Positions 33,972 through 41,769 of a stretch of DNA of 64,000 bases are shown piece by piece. Made by a program: the position numbers and the translations under genes. The notes below the pieces were generated by a model. That model did no database searches and was not told where the DNA came from. It worked only from the letters and a program-made list of their open reading frames with translations. Source of the DNA: Pectobacterium peruviense (GTDB taxonomy: Bacteria; Pseudomonadota; Gammaproteobacteria; Enterobacterales; Enterobacteriaceae); the NCBI RefSeq assembly GCF_002847345.1, contig NZ_LXFV01000059.1:1-64000 (forward strand), read 5' to 3'. The number at the start of each line of letters is the position of its first letter. Within the stretch, counting starts at the first letter, position 1.

Positions 33972-34874
33972 ATGGATAGATTACTTTTGATGACATGCTT
34001 TGTCCGTACCGCTGAAACAGGCAGCTTTTCCGCAGCCGGTAGGGATTTAGGCTTAGGGCAACCGAACGTGAGTCGTCATGTTGCAACCCTCGAAGAGCAT
34101 TTGCAGACCCGATTACTTCACAGATCAACCCGCAAGCTTTCCCTAACTCCTGAAGGAGAACGTTATTATTTGGAAGCAAGGCGTATTCTGGAAGCCGTCG
34201 AAGAGTCAGAGTCTTCTTTCAGAGAAAATGTTACACCCACAGGACTATTACGCGTTGCTTGCCCCACAGCATTGGCTCACACATTCTTAGTCCCGCACAT
34301 CCCAGATTTTTTAGAACGCTACCCTGAGCTAACACTCGAGCTACAGATTAATGACCGCTATATCAATCTCGTTGATGAAGGGGCTGAGCTGGCAATCCGC
34401 ATTGGACACCTGGAAGACAGTGCTATGCGTGCCCGCAGACTTGGCATGTATGAGCGAGTCTGTGTTGCCAGTAACAAGTACTTAGCTAAACACGGAACCC
34501 CTACTACCCCAGAGGATTTAAAAAAACATGATTGTTTGATCTATACCTTGCTAACAACAGGAGCTACCTGGAGATTTCAGGATATCAATGTGCCTATTTC
34601 TGGTCGGCTCAGGGTCAATTCACCAGAAGCAGTACAGAAATTTGTCAATGCAGGGGTTGGGATCGCACAGGGCCCAGAATGGCTGTTCGAGGAAGGACTG
34701 GAAAATGGCAACTTACAATTATTGCTGACTGATTACACTGCGCCGCCCGTTCCCATTCAAGCCGTTTATGTTGCTAATCGACTTTTACCAAAACGGGCGA
34801 TTGTGTTCATGGATTTTGTTGCTGAAATTTTTGAAAAAAATCCCGCCTTCAAAGTTTACAAGTCAATGAAATGA
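33972..34874 (+). CDS. LysR-family transcriptional regulator
   Basis: A ~300-aa LysR regulator: HTH MTCFVRTAETGSFSAAGRDLGLGQPNVSRHVATLEEHLQTRLLHRSTRKLSLTPEG (in pieces) and the effector domain with GLLRVACPTALAHTFLVPHIPDFLERYPELTLEL. It is of the CrgA/AaeR-like subgroup that usually represses or activates a divergent SDR-type gene. The start at 33972 (MDRLLL) is preferred; ATG 33960 is an alternative. The 137 bases between it and the SDR gene probably contain both promoters. Confidence 0.92.
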   Translation: MDRLLLMTCFVRTAETGSFSAAGRDLGLGQPNVSRHVATLEEHLQTRLLHRSTRKLSLTPEGERYYLEARRILEAVEESESSFRENVTPTGLLRVACPTALAHTFLVPHIPDFLERYPELTLELQINDRYINLVDEGAELAIRIGHLEDSAMRARRLGMYERVCVASNKYLAKHGTPTTPEDLKKHDCLIYTLLTTGATWRFQDINVPISGRLRVNSPEAVQKFVNAGVGIAQGPEWLFEEGLENGNLQLLLTDYTAPPVPIQAVYVANRLLPKRAIVFMDFVAEIFEKNPAFKVYKSMK

Positions 34875-35002
34875 ACCTGAGGTATCGGTTAAACCCGTGG
34901 CGATTCATACCTTCGGGAGTTCAGGCGGTTTGAAGCAGCGAAAATGCATCACGCCTGGGCGTTACATTACAACCAGGATGGAACCGGGAATATGTGGCAA
35001 GA

Positions 35003-35662
35003 TCACAGCCGCGATAGCGTACCCTGGATGTCACCGTGCGCGGTGATGAACATCGCGACGGCCGACCGACAATAAGATTCGATTTCGTTGTCATCCTCTG
35101 CTCTGGCCTCATCGAAGCGCGCGATCATCACAAGGTCGGAGCCTTTGAAAAGCGCGGCAAACAAGCGAGCGGACTGGAGAGGATCGGGAACGTTCAGAAG
35201 CGCCTTCGCGTGCAACTGACGCAAAAGGGCCTCGATTTGGGCGATGACATGAGCGGGGCCGGCTTCGTAATGGAGCTTACTTAACGACTTTTGATTCGTC
35301 TTGTCGGCCATGACCATGGCTTCGACACTACTAACGTCTGATCTCAACAGCGTGCGAAGCAGTAATGATCCCACCGCCATCAGCTGATCTTCAACCGAAC
35401 CGTCGACGCCTTCAAGAAGGGCCTGTGGTGCAAACAACTGATGACAGCCGGCCACGATAGCCGCACTGAACAGCGCCTCCTTGTTATCGAAGTGCCGATA
35501 GATGCTGAGCTTGGATATCTTTGCTCGCTGGGCGATTTTGTCCAATGTCGTCGCTTGAAATCCCAATTCCACAAAGAGTTCGGACGCGGCGTCGACAATT
35601 GTTTGGCCAAGCGCCTCGTTGATGGGCCGACCCCGCCGGGGCTGGCTGTTTTTATTGGTCAC
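35003..35662 (-). CDS. TetR/AcrR-family transcriptional regulator
   Basis: A 219-aa repressor with the TetR N-terminal HTH (ELFVELGFQATTLDKIAQRAKISKLSIYRHFDNKEALFSAAI) and an AefR-like ligand-binding C-terminal half. A near-perfect 26-bp palindrome lies between it and the divergent flavoprotein gene, which is the expected operator. GC and codon use are higher than in neighbouring genes. Likely a self-regulated pair that controls the oxidoreductase in response to a quinone-like or redox compound. Confidence 0.9.
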   Translation of the reverse strand: MTNKNSQPRRGRPINEALGQTIVDAASELFVELGFQATTLDKIAQRAKISKLSIYRHFDNKEALFSAAIVAGCHQLFAPQALLEGVDGSVEDQLMAVGSLLLRTLLRSDVSSVEAMVMADKTNQKSLSKLHYEAGPAHVIAQIEALLRQLHAKALLNVPDPLQSARLFAALFKGSDLVMIARFDEARAEDDNEIESYCRSAVAMFITAHGDIQGTLSRL

Positions 35663-35675
35663 GAAAATACAGTCC

Positions 35676-35707
35676 TTGACAGTATCCTAATTATTTAATT
35701 AGGATAC
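35676..35707 (+). promoter_or_regulatory. TetR operator overlapping the oxidoreductase promoter
   Basis: GTATCCTAATT-ATTT-AATTAGGATAC (35682-35707) is a perfect inverted repeat with 11-bp arms. TTGACA (35676-35681) directly precedes it, and TAGGAT (35700-35705) after an 18-base spacer could be the -10. A TetR dimer bound here would block the + strand promoter. Confidence 0.75.
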
Positions 35708-35783
35708 CACGTAGTTTCATAAATATGCAAGGTGCGCCAGGCCGAGCCCATATCCCTCCATCCAAAACACGGAGCACATCACC

Positions 35784-36677
35784 ATGAATGACGTCATCAT
35801 CATCGGCGGCAGCTTTGCCGGCCTCGCCGCCGCCCTGCAGCTTGGCCGTGCCCGTCGCAAGGTCACAGTCCTCGACACTGGCCGACAGCGCAATCGCTTT
35901 GCCAACCATTCGCATGGTGTGCTTGGCCACGATCACAAACCGCCGCTGGACATCTTGGTCGAGGCACAGCAGCAGTTGGCGCGCTATCCAACGATCAGGC
36001 TGGTCAATGCCCGGGCCGAGAGCGTATCCGGCACCATCGACGATTTCTGCGTCGTCACTGACGATAACGAAAGCCTGAGGGCGCGCCGCCTGATCCTGAG
36101 CTATGGCGTCGCTGACCAGATGCCTGATATTCCTGGCTTTGCTGAAGGCTGGGGTACGTCCATCATACCCTGCCCCTATTGCGACGGCTTTGAAGTCGCC
36201 GACCAGCATTGGGGCCTCGTCTGGTCTGGCCCACAGTCGCACAATCAGGTCAGGCTCTTCCATGACTGGACCGACAGGTTGACTGTCTTCGGCAATGGTC
36301 ACGACATCACCCCCGACATACGCGCCGATCTGGTGGCCCGTCAGGTCCCTCTCGTTGATGGCCGGATCACCGAAATCGCACGTCACGGAAGCCATAGTGC
36401 CACCATCAAGATCGATACCGGCCCCGATGTCGCAGTCGATGTCCTATTCGCGCATCCGCGTAACAGGCCGTCCGCAAGCCTTCATGACACACTGGGCCTC
36501 GCCACGGTCAATACGCCAACCGGCATCGCCCTCAAGACCGACGAGCGCCGCGAAACCAGCATGCCAGGCATCTACGCCGCCGGTGACCTTGCCAACCCCG
36601 GCATCCCCTCGGTCACCACAGCAACATGGCAAGGCGCGATGGCGGGTATCTTCGCCCAGCAGTCGATGCTGAGCTGA
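35784..36677 (+). CDS. NAD(P)/FAD-dependent oxidoreductase, thioredoxin-reductase-like, with CPYC motif
   Basis: A 297-aa flavoprotein. The FAD-binding motif is VIIIGGSFAGLAAALQLG at the N-terminus, followed by an ARRKVTVLD acidic strand end. The redox-active pair is in CPYCDGFE about residue 132 (TrxR-like), and the C-terminal ATGD-like box is YAAGDLANPGIPS. Homologues with similar CxxC loops reduce thioredoxin-like partners or small disulfides such as holomycin-type dithiols; the partner is unknown here. High GC and third-position C/G codon preference set it apart from its neighbours, implying recent transfer along with the divergent TetR gene. Confidence 0.88.
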   Translation: MNDVIIIGGSFAGLAAALQLGRARRKVTVLDTGRQRNRFANHSHGVLGHDHKPPLDILVEAQQQLARYPTIRLVNARAESVSGTIDDFCVVTDDNESLRARRLILSYGVADQMPDIPGFAEGWGTSIIPCPYCDGFEVADQHWGLVWSGPQSHNQVRLFHDWTDRLTVFGNGHDITPDIRADLVARQVPLVDGRITEIARHGSHSATIKIDTGPDVAVDVLFAHPRNRPSASLHDTLGLATVNTPTGIALKTDERRETSMPGIYAAGDLANPGIPSVTTATWQGAMAGIFAQQSMLS

Positions 36678-37077
36678 GAAACCTCACGTCGGAGTAATAC
36701 CTTTTCTGACGAGATATCGCTATCAAGCCAAAAAGAAACGAGCGTCTCTCGCCCAGCATTGACATCATTAATGACACTGACTTCCAACGTCCGTTTCGGA
36801 CAAAGCAGTCTGCCAGACTAGGTATGACGCGGAGCAACGAAAGTGTCCACTCAACGGGATCGCGTCGCTGACGGTTCGGAAGACGGGCATGGGCATCGGA
36901 GGGGAAGCATTATCGCCAAAAAACGAGTTATTAGGGTGCCTGCGATTGGGCACCCTAAGTCGGGCGTGGCATCAGTGCTACAGAAAAACTCCACTGCTTA
37001 TCGCCACGAAACCCGACTATTGCTTATATTGGAATACGTATAGCTGCCACAGAAATATTGACCAGCAATAACAGTGA
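36678..37077. other. Intergenic region, no gene seen, one hairpin
   Basis: About 400 bases without a convincing ORF. AGGGTGCC-tgcgattg-GGCACCCT (36933-36956) is a perfect 8-bp stem and a possible terminator for either flanking gene. GTCCGTTTCGGAC at 36791-36803 is a short palindrome of unknown role. Confidence 0.45.
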
Positions 37078-38166
37078 TTAATAACGTTCCAACCAGTGAG
37101 CGTAAGGTGTTGGCAGCGTCCACGAGGCGCGATCGATGCCCAGTTCGCGTGCAGCCTGATAGCTCCAGTGCGGGTTCGCCAAATGTGCTTTTCCTACCAT
37201 CACCAAATCCAACTGACCCGATGCCACAGCCTGCTCAGCCAATTCCGGCGTCCCGAAGCCCCACGCGGAGGACACAGGAAGATCGGCCTGTTCACGCACC
37301 TGCTGAGCAATCGGTCCCATAAAGGCTGGAGCCCACGGGATGTTAGCTTCCGGCGTAGAGAAACCAATGCTAACGCTCAGCATATCCAACCCTGCGGCTT
37401 TGAAGCGGCGCGTCAGTTCGATGGATTCTTGCAGCGTTTCTTCATCGCGGCCGTCAAATTCAATCACGCCGAAACGGGCAGTCAGCGGCAGGTGTTGTGG
37501 CCAAACGTCACGAACAGCAGCCAGCGTTTCCAGCAGGAAACGGCTACGGTTGTCAAAACTGCCGCCGTACTGATCGGTGCGTTTGTTGGAGTGAACGGAG
37601 AAGAAACTCTGTGCCAGATAGCCATGAGCAAAATGCAGCTCCAGCCATTCAAACCCAGCGTCCAAAGCACGGCGAGCGGCAGCGACAAAGTCATCACGGA
37701 CGCGGGCGATATCTTCCAGCGTCATTTCTTGCGGCTGCTTAGGCAAATTCGCACCGAAAGGCACTGAGGAAGGAGCAATCGTCTGCCAACCGCTCGGGTC
37801 ACCCGCGGGGATATGGTCATCACCTTCCCAAGGGATGTTAGCGCTGGCTTTGCGTCCAGCGTGTGCAATCTGAATACCCGGCACAGAGCCTGCATCCTTA
37901 ATAGATTTGGCAACCTTGGCAAACGCCTGTGCCTGCTCATCGTTCCAAATTCCGGTACAGCGCGGAGAAATGCGACCTTCGGGAGCAACCGCCGTCGCTT
38001 CAACGATAACTAACCCTGCTCCACCGCGCGCCAGCGACGCATAATGCACTTCATGCCATTCGTTGATCAGGCCATCAGTCGCGGAATAGGTACACATCGG
38101 CGGAACGGCAATACGGTTACGTAACGTAATATCTTTCAGTTTGAAAGGCTGGAATAGTGCGGACAT
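37078..38166 (-). CDS. Old yellow enzyme family NADH:flavin oxidoreductase (YqjM/XenA type)
   Basis: A 362-aa FMN enzyme of the OYE family, which reduces activated alkenes and nitro compounds. The N-terminal FQPFKLKDITLRNRIAVPPMCTYSATDG carries the Cys26-like and Tyr positions of the thermophilic-like (YqjM/XenA) class. HAGRKAS provides the His-Ala-Gly-Arg FMN contact, and WLELHFAHGYL and FGVIEFDGRDEE follow. The start at 38166 (MSALFQ) with AGGAA upstream is chosen; the longer frame adds a non-family leader. It is divergent from an ArsR-type repressor gene, with an operator-like repeat in between. Confidence 0.92.
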   Translation of the reverse strand: MSALFQPFKLKDITLRNRIAVPPMCTYSATDGLINEWHEVHYASLARGGAGLVIVEATAVAPEGRISPRCTGIWNDEQAQAFAKVAKSIKDAGSVPGIQIAHAGRKASANIPWEGDDHIPAGDPSGWQTIAPSSVPFGANLPKQPQEMTLEDIARVRDDFVAAARRALDAGFEWLELHFAHGYLAQSFFSVHSNKRTDQYGGSFDNRSRFLLETLAAVRDVWPQHLPLTARFGVIEFDGRDEETLQESIELTRRFKAAGLDMLSVSIGFSTPEANIPWAPAFMGPIAQQVREQADLPVSSAWGFGTPELAEQAVASGQLDLVMVGKAHLANPHWSYQAARELGIDRASWTLPTPYAHWLERY

Positions 38167-38191
38167 AACATTTCCTATTTCATCTGTTAAT

Positions 38192-38215
38192 TTCGATAAT
38201 TCGATATTAATCGAA
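38192..38215. promoter_or_regulatory. ArsR operator candidate between OYE and ArsR genes
   Basis: TTCGATAATTCGATATTAATCGAA contains a perfect inverted repeat TTCGAT-ATTA-ATCGAA (38200-38215) plus a third TTCGAT half-site at 38192. It lies in the 87-base divergent promoter region. Binding would cover both promoters. Confidence 0.65.
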
Positions 38216-38253
38216 CAATGGATTTTAGACAACCCTATCGCTATAATTCATCT

Positions 38254-38559
38254 ATGAGACCTTTTAAGCACCCGTCCCCTGAAGAATTTACTCTTGAGCG
38301 CGTCCTGTACGCCTTGAGCGATCCGTTGCGCTTAGCGATTGTGCGTTGTCTATCCGTACAAGAAGAAGCAACGTGTAGCGAACTCGACGCAGGTCGCCCG
38401 AAATCCAGCGTGTCACACCATTTTCGCGTTTTACGCGATTCAGGCCTGCTGCATACCACCAACAGCGGCACCACGCACATCAACCGACTACGCCGCAGCG
38501 AAATGCAACAGCGCTTCCCCGGCTTGCTCGACGCCATCCTGTCGCAATCGGCGGAATAA
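38254..38559 (+). CDS. ArsR-family HTH transcriptional repressor
   Basis: A 101-aa winged-helix repressor: LYALSDPLRLAIVRCLSVQEEATCSELDAGRPKSSVSHHFRVLRDSGLLHTT is the classical ArsR DNA-binding core. No metal-binding cysteine pair at the ArsR sites is evident, so it may sense a redox or other small signal. It is divergent from the OYE gene, as in YczG/OYE-type repressor pairs. No Shine-Dalgarno precedes ATG 38254, but TATAAT lies at 38242-38247, so the transcript may start at or very near the ATG (leaderless). The ORF could extend to 38218, which is less likely. Confidence 0.87.
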   Translation: MRPFKHPSPEEFTLERVLYALSDPLRLAIVRCLSVQEEATCSELDAGRPKSSVSHHFRVLRDSGLLHTTNSGTTHINRLRRSEMQQRFPGLLDAILSQSAE

Positions 38560-38635
38560 GTTATAAAAAAAGCATCTTGTTTTTTATCCCTATAAAGTGA
38601 ATGGTTAACATTCTATACCTAAGGGAAAAACAGCC

Positions 38636-39157
38636 ATGACAACGCTATCGATTTACCACCGACCACACACCACACAACCCGTCCAGCAGCTCACCGCGTT
38701 TAATGATATTGCGTCACTGCTTGCTGGCGCTGGTATTCAGCTAGAGCATTGGCAGGCCGAGGCGCCTCCACTCGACGCTAGCAGCGAAACCATTTTGACG
38801 CAGTATCATGCCGATATTGAGCGCCTCAAACAGCAAGAAGGCTACACTTCCGCCGACGTGATTAGCCTGACGCCAGATCACGCAGAGAGAAAGGCATTAC
38901 GAGAGAAGTTTCTTCAGGAGCACACGCACAGTGAAGATGAGGTTCGTTTCTTCGTACGCGGTAGCGGATCGTTCTTTGTACCGATTGGCGAACAGGTTTT
39001 TCAACTTACCTGTGAAGCAGGCGACCTCTTGCGCGTCCCAGCCAATACGCCACACTGGTTTGACTGCGGTGAATTTCCTGATTTTGTCGCGATCCGTATT
39101 TTTACCAATCCAGAAGGTTGGGTTGGACACTTTACCGGACGGGAGACGTTCCACTAA
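38636..39157 (+). CDS. mtnD: Acireductone dioxygenase (methionine salvage)
   Basis: A 173-aa cupin that cleaves 1,2-dihydroxy-3-keto-5-methylthiopentene in the methionine salvage pathway, with Fe2+ or Ni2+. The metal ligands are His96, His98 and Glu102 in EHTHSEDEVRFF, and His140 in NTPHWFD. The rest matches the enterobacterial MtnD (DVISLTPDH, AIRIFTNPEGWVGHFTG). Other mtn genes are not in the window, so here it stands apart from the usual cluster. It lies between the ArsR gene and yehS. Confidence 0.92.
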   Translation: MTTLSIYHRPHTTQPVQQLTAFNDIASLLAGAGIQLEHWQAEAPPLDASSETILTQYHADIERLKQQEGYTSADVISLTPDHAERKALREKFLQEHTHSEDEVRFFVRGSGSFFVPIGEQVFQLTCEAGDLLRVPANTPHWFDCGEFPDFVAIRIFTNPEGWVGHFTGRETFH

Positions 39158-39241
39158 TTCCACGATCGTTTCTGCATTTCTTCGCCGTTCCCTTTATACT
39201 GTGCGTTTTGTACCAAGACGAATGGCGAGATCCCCTCAGTA

Positions 39242-39706
39242 ATGATGAATAACGATGTCCTGCGCAGCGTGCGCTATATGCTGAATTTCAATAATGACCA
39301 CCTGCTGAAGATTCTGGCGCTGGTGGAGATGACCGTCCCTCCCCAGCAGTTGGCGAGCTACGTCAAAAAAGAGGGAGAGGAAGGCTATCAGCCTTGCCCG
39401 GACATCGTGATGAGTTATTTCCTGAATGGGTTGATTCTGCAAAAACGCGGTCAAGATGAAAACCAGCCTGCGCCGCAGTTTGAGCGCAAGATGACGAATA
39501 ACATTATCCTGAAAAAACTGCGTGTCGCGTTTTCACTCAAAACGGATGATATTCAGGCTATCCTGCTGGCACAAAACTTTCGAGTTTCACTACCGGAAGT
39601 GACTGCGATGATGCGCGCGCCTGACCACAAAAACTACCGCACCTGCGGCGATCAGGTTATCCGCTACTTTCTAAAAGGGCTGACCGCGCGGGTACGCAAA
39701 GGCTAA
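39242..39706 (+). CDS. yehS: YehS family DUF1456 protein
   Basis: A 154-aa cytoplasmic protein of two DUF1456 repeats. The first contains LRSVRYMLNFNNDHLLKILAL ... CPDIVMSYFLNGLI; the second, LKKLRVAFSLKTDDIQAILL ... CGDQVIRYFLKGL. The molecular function is unknown. Length and both repeats match E. coli YehS. Start may be ATG 39242 or 39245. Confidence 0.9.
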   Translation: MMNNDVLRSVRYMLNFNNDHLLKILALVEMTVPPQQLASYVKKEGEEGYQPCPDIVMSYFLNGLILQKRGQDENQPAPQFERKMTNNIILKKLRVAFSLKTDDIQAILLAQNFRVSLPEVTAMMRAPDHKNYRTCGDQVIRYFLKGLTARVRKG

Positions 39707-39731
39707 AAACATCCCGTTGACGAAAAGACGT

Positions 39732-39786
39732 GAGCGTTGCCCGACTGGCCTTTCCCCGTAAAAGGCACTGACAACGCTCCGTTTTT
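39732..39786 (+). terminator. Rho-independent terminator after yehS
   Basis: GAGCGTTG ... CAACGCTC closes a stem that includes an inner hairpin GCCTTT ... AAAGGC. A TTTTT run at 39782-39786 follows directly. Confidence 0.8.
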
Positions 39787-39795
39787 AGTACGGTA

Positions 39796-40728
39796 TCAAT
39801 GCTGAGTTTCATGCAGGACAGCCGTTACCAGTTGATCCAGTTCTTCGTCATCAATCTGAGTGACCTGTTGCACGCTGCTCTTATCCATCCCCGTTAGCAA
39901 TAAATTACGCGCAATCTGCCTAGCACTGTTTTTCATTCCCTGCTCCAATCCTTGCTGAATACCGCGTTGGATTCCCTCATCGAATCCCATTTTTTTCAAT
40001 TGTTCTGCAATCGTCATAATGTCCTCCTGACCGGTTGATAGCGGTGCAGCCAGTGCGTCAATGAAATCTGCGGGTCTGGATGTGCTTCCCGTTTGTGCAA
40101 TATAGAATAGTATCGCTCGGCGCTGCGTCAGCGGTACCGCCCAGCGTTCAAATAATAACCCAATCTCGCGCGCCAACTCCAGCATATCACGGGTACGAAT
40201 ATGTTTTTGCACCAGTTCCAACAACGCCACCCGTCGGTGCGTTCGAATTTCATCATCCGACATGACGGTTAAATCGACCAGCGGAAAGGGCTGTTCATAC
40301 AGCGCTTGTGCCAATACAGGATCGGCGAAACTGTCCAACCACCGTAGACTATAAGGGTAAGGCCGCGATCTGCCGTGGTAAAACAGCAACGGCACCACCA
40401 ACGGTAAGCGATCGTGCCCCTGATCCAGATGCTGCTGCATGGCAGCCAGACAATAGCGAAGCAGCCGGAAAGCCATCTGCTTTTCTGGGCGACTTTGGTG
40501 TTCGATCACACAGTAAATGTATCCTTTACCCGCAGTGGTGCGCAGTGAATACAACACGTCCGATATCCGCGCACGCAGTTTTTCATCGATAAACGACGCA
40601 GACTCTAGTTGAAGCGTGTTGAAATCACATCGCTCACGAATTTTATCCGGTAGATGGATAGTCAGAAAATCCCGTGCGACTGCGATGTCGCTCAGAAATT
40701 GTTTAAAGATCGCATCGTGCGATGGCAT
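39796..40728 (-). CDS. Rpn/YhgA-family recombination-promoting nuclease (PD-(D/E)XK)
   Basis: A 310-aa Rpn-type protein (formerly 'putative transposase, YhgA-like'). The N-terminal SHDAIFKQFLSDIAVARDFLTIHLP and the nuclease core RISDVLYSL ... YIYCVIEHQS with Asp and Glu-x-Gln match the family, which promotes RecA-independent recombination. The C-terminal half has the Rpn helical region with GFDEGIQRGIQQGLEQGMK, a short tandem repeat-like segment. The start at 40728 is chosen because AAGGAAGGGGAC lies before it. Such genes vary in copy number within genomes and can be toxic or defensive. Confidence 0.9.
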   Translation of the reverse strand: MPSHDAIFKQFLSDIAVARDFLTIHLPDKIRERCDFNTLQLESASFIDEKLRARISDVLYSLRTTAGKGYIYCVIEHQSRPEKQMAFRLLRYCLAAMQQHLDQGHDRLPLVVPLLFYHGRSRPYPYSLRWLDSFADPVLAQALYEQPFPLVDLTVMSDDEIRTHRRVALLELVQKHIRTRDMLELAREIGLLFERWAVPLTQRRAILFYIAQTGSTSRPADFIDALAAPLSTGQEDIMTIAEQLKKMGFDEGIQRGIQQGLEQGMKNSARQIARNLLLTGMDKSSVQQVTQIDDEELDQLVTAVLHETQH

Positions 40729-40910
40729 TTCGTCCCCTTCCTTGTCAGACACTGTCTAAAACTCAGTGGGGAGAATAATGGGGATGCGATATCAAAACAG
40801 AAAACAAGGTAGGAAGTGGAAAGCGCCTCGAAGAAAAACACATTCTTTCACGTTAAAAAATACTTCACGTTCAAAATGAGGCGCTAACCGTAATAAGTAA
40901 TCTGTTGCCA

Positions 40911-41744
40911 TCAGGCGGCTTCATGTTTTTTCATCGTCAGCAGTGCGGGAGTCGCTTCAACACGCAGCGCAGAGTGACGGCAGAAACGGACGACATCCCC
41001 GACCACCAACAGGCTAGGCGACTGTGGCTGATAGCGCGCCAGCAACGCTGGTAAGGTCATCAGCGTTGCAGTCAGTAATCGCTGATCGGGCTGCGTGCCG
41101 CGTTCGATAATCGCTACCGGTGTCTGCGCTGACAGCCCATGTTCGATCAGACGCTGGCACAGCCGACTGCTGTGACTCAGTCCCATATAAAACACCAGCG
41201 TTTGCTGACTGTCCGCCAACGTCGGCCAGTCCAACTGCGGCTCGCCGTCGCGCGAGTGGCCGGTCACGAAACGCACCGACTGCGCACAGGCACGGTGTGT
41301 CAGCGGTAGTCCTACAGCCGCCGCACAGCCTGTCGCAGCAGTAATACCCGGCACCACATGACAGACGATCCCCGCCTGCTGGGCATAATCCATCTCTTCG
41401 CCGCCGCGCCCAAAAATAAACGGGTCGCCGCCTTTAAGACGGATCACCCGCTGCCCGGCCTGCGCCAACTCGACCAACAGCTGATTGATTTTTTCCTGTG
41501 ACAGGCGGTGACAACCGCGCGTTTTACCGACGTCGATACACAACGCCAGTTCTGGCACCAGATCCATAATCTCCGCCGATACCAGCCGATCGTAGACCAC
41601 CACATCCGCCTGCTGGATTGCCCGCAGCGCCTTCAACGTCAACAGCTCCGCATCACCCGGCCCTGCCCCCACCAGCCAGATTTCACCACCGAGTACGGGC
41701 TGACGCCGTTGACCCTGTGCCAATATTGATTGTGTTGTCATCAT
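40911..41744 (-). CDS. cobA: Uroporphyrinogen-III C-methyltransferase (SUMT)
   Basis: A 277-aa SAM-dependent methyltransferase making precorrin-2 for siroheme. Motifs: [48 protein letters not shown] and [21 protein letters not shown]. It lacks the dehydrogenase/ferrochelatase part of CysG, so it is a stand-alone SUMT, as found at the end of other nas operons. Siroheme is the cofactor of the nitrite reductase encoded upstream, which explains its place. The start at 41744 or 41741 follows GAGG. Last gene of the nas operon. Confidence 0.93.
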   Translation of the reverse strand: MMTTQSILAQGQRRQPVLGGEIWLVGAGPGDAELLTLKALRAIQQADVVVYDRLVSAEIMDLVPELALCIDVGKTRGCHRLSQEKINQLLVELAQAGQRVIRLKGGDPFIFGRGGEEMDYAQQAGIVCHVVPGITAATGCAAAVGLPLTHRACAQSVRFVTGHSRDGEPQLDWPTLADSQQTLVFYMGLSHSSRLCQRLIEHGLSAQTPVAIIERGTQPDQRLLTATLMTLPALLARYQPQSPSLLVVGDVVRFCRHSALRVEATPALLTMKKHEAA

Positions 41745-41769
41745 GTCACACCTCATTACGCCGTCGCGC

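Noticed and set aside
36784-36810. Short GTCCGTTTCGGAC palindrome as an integration site
   Set aside because: Too short and isolated; no integrase or duplicate copy with matching flanks nearby.
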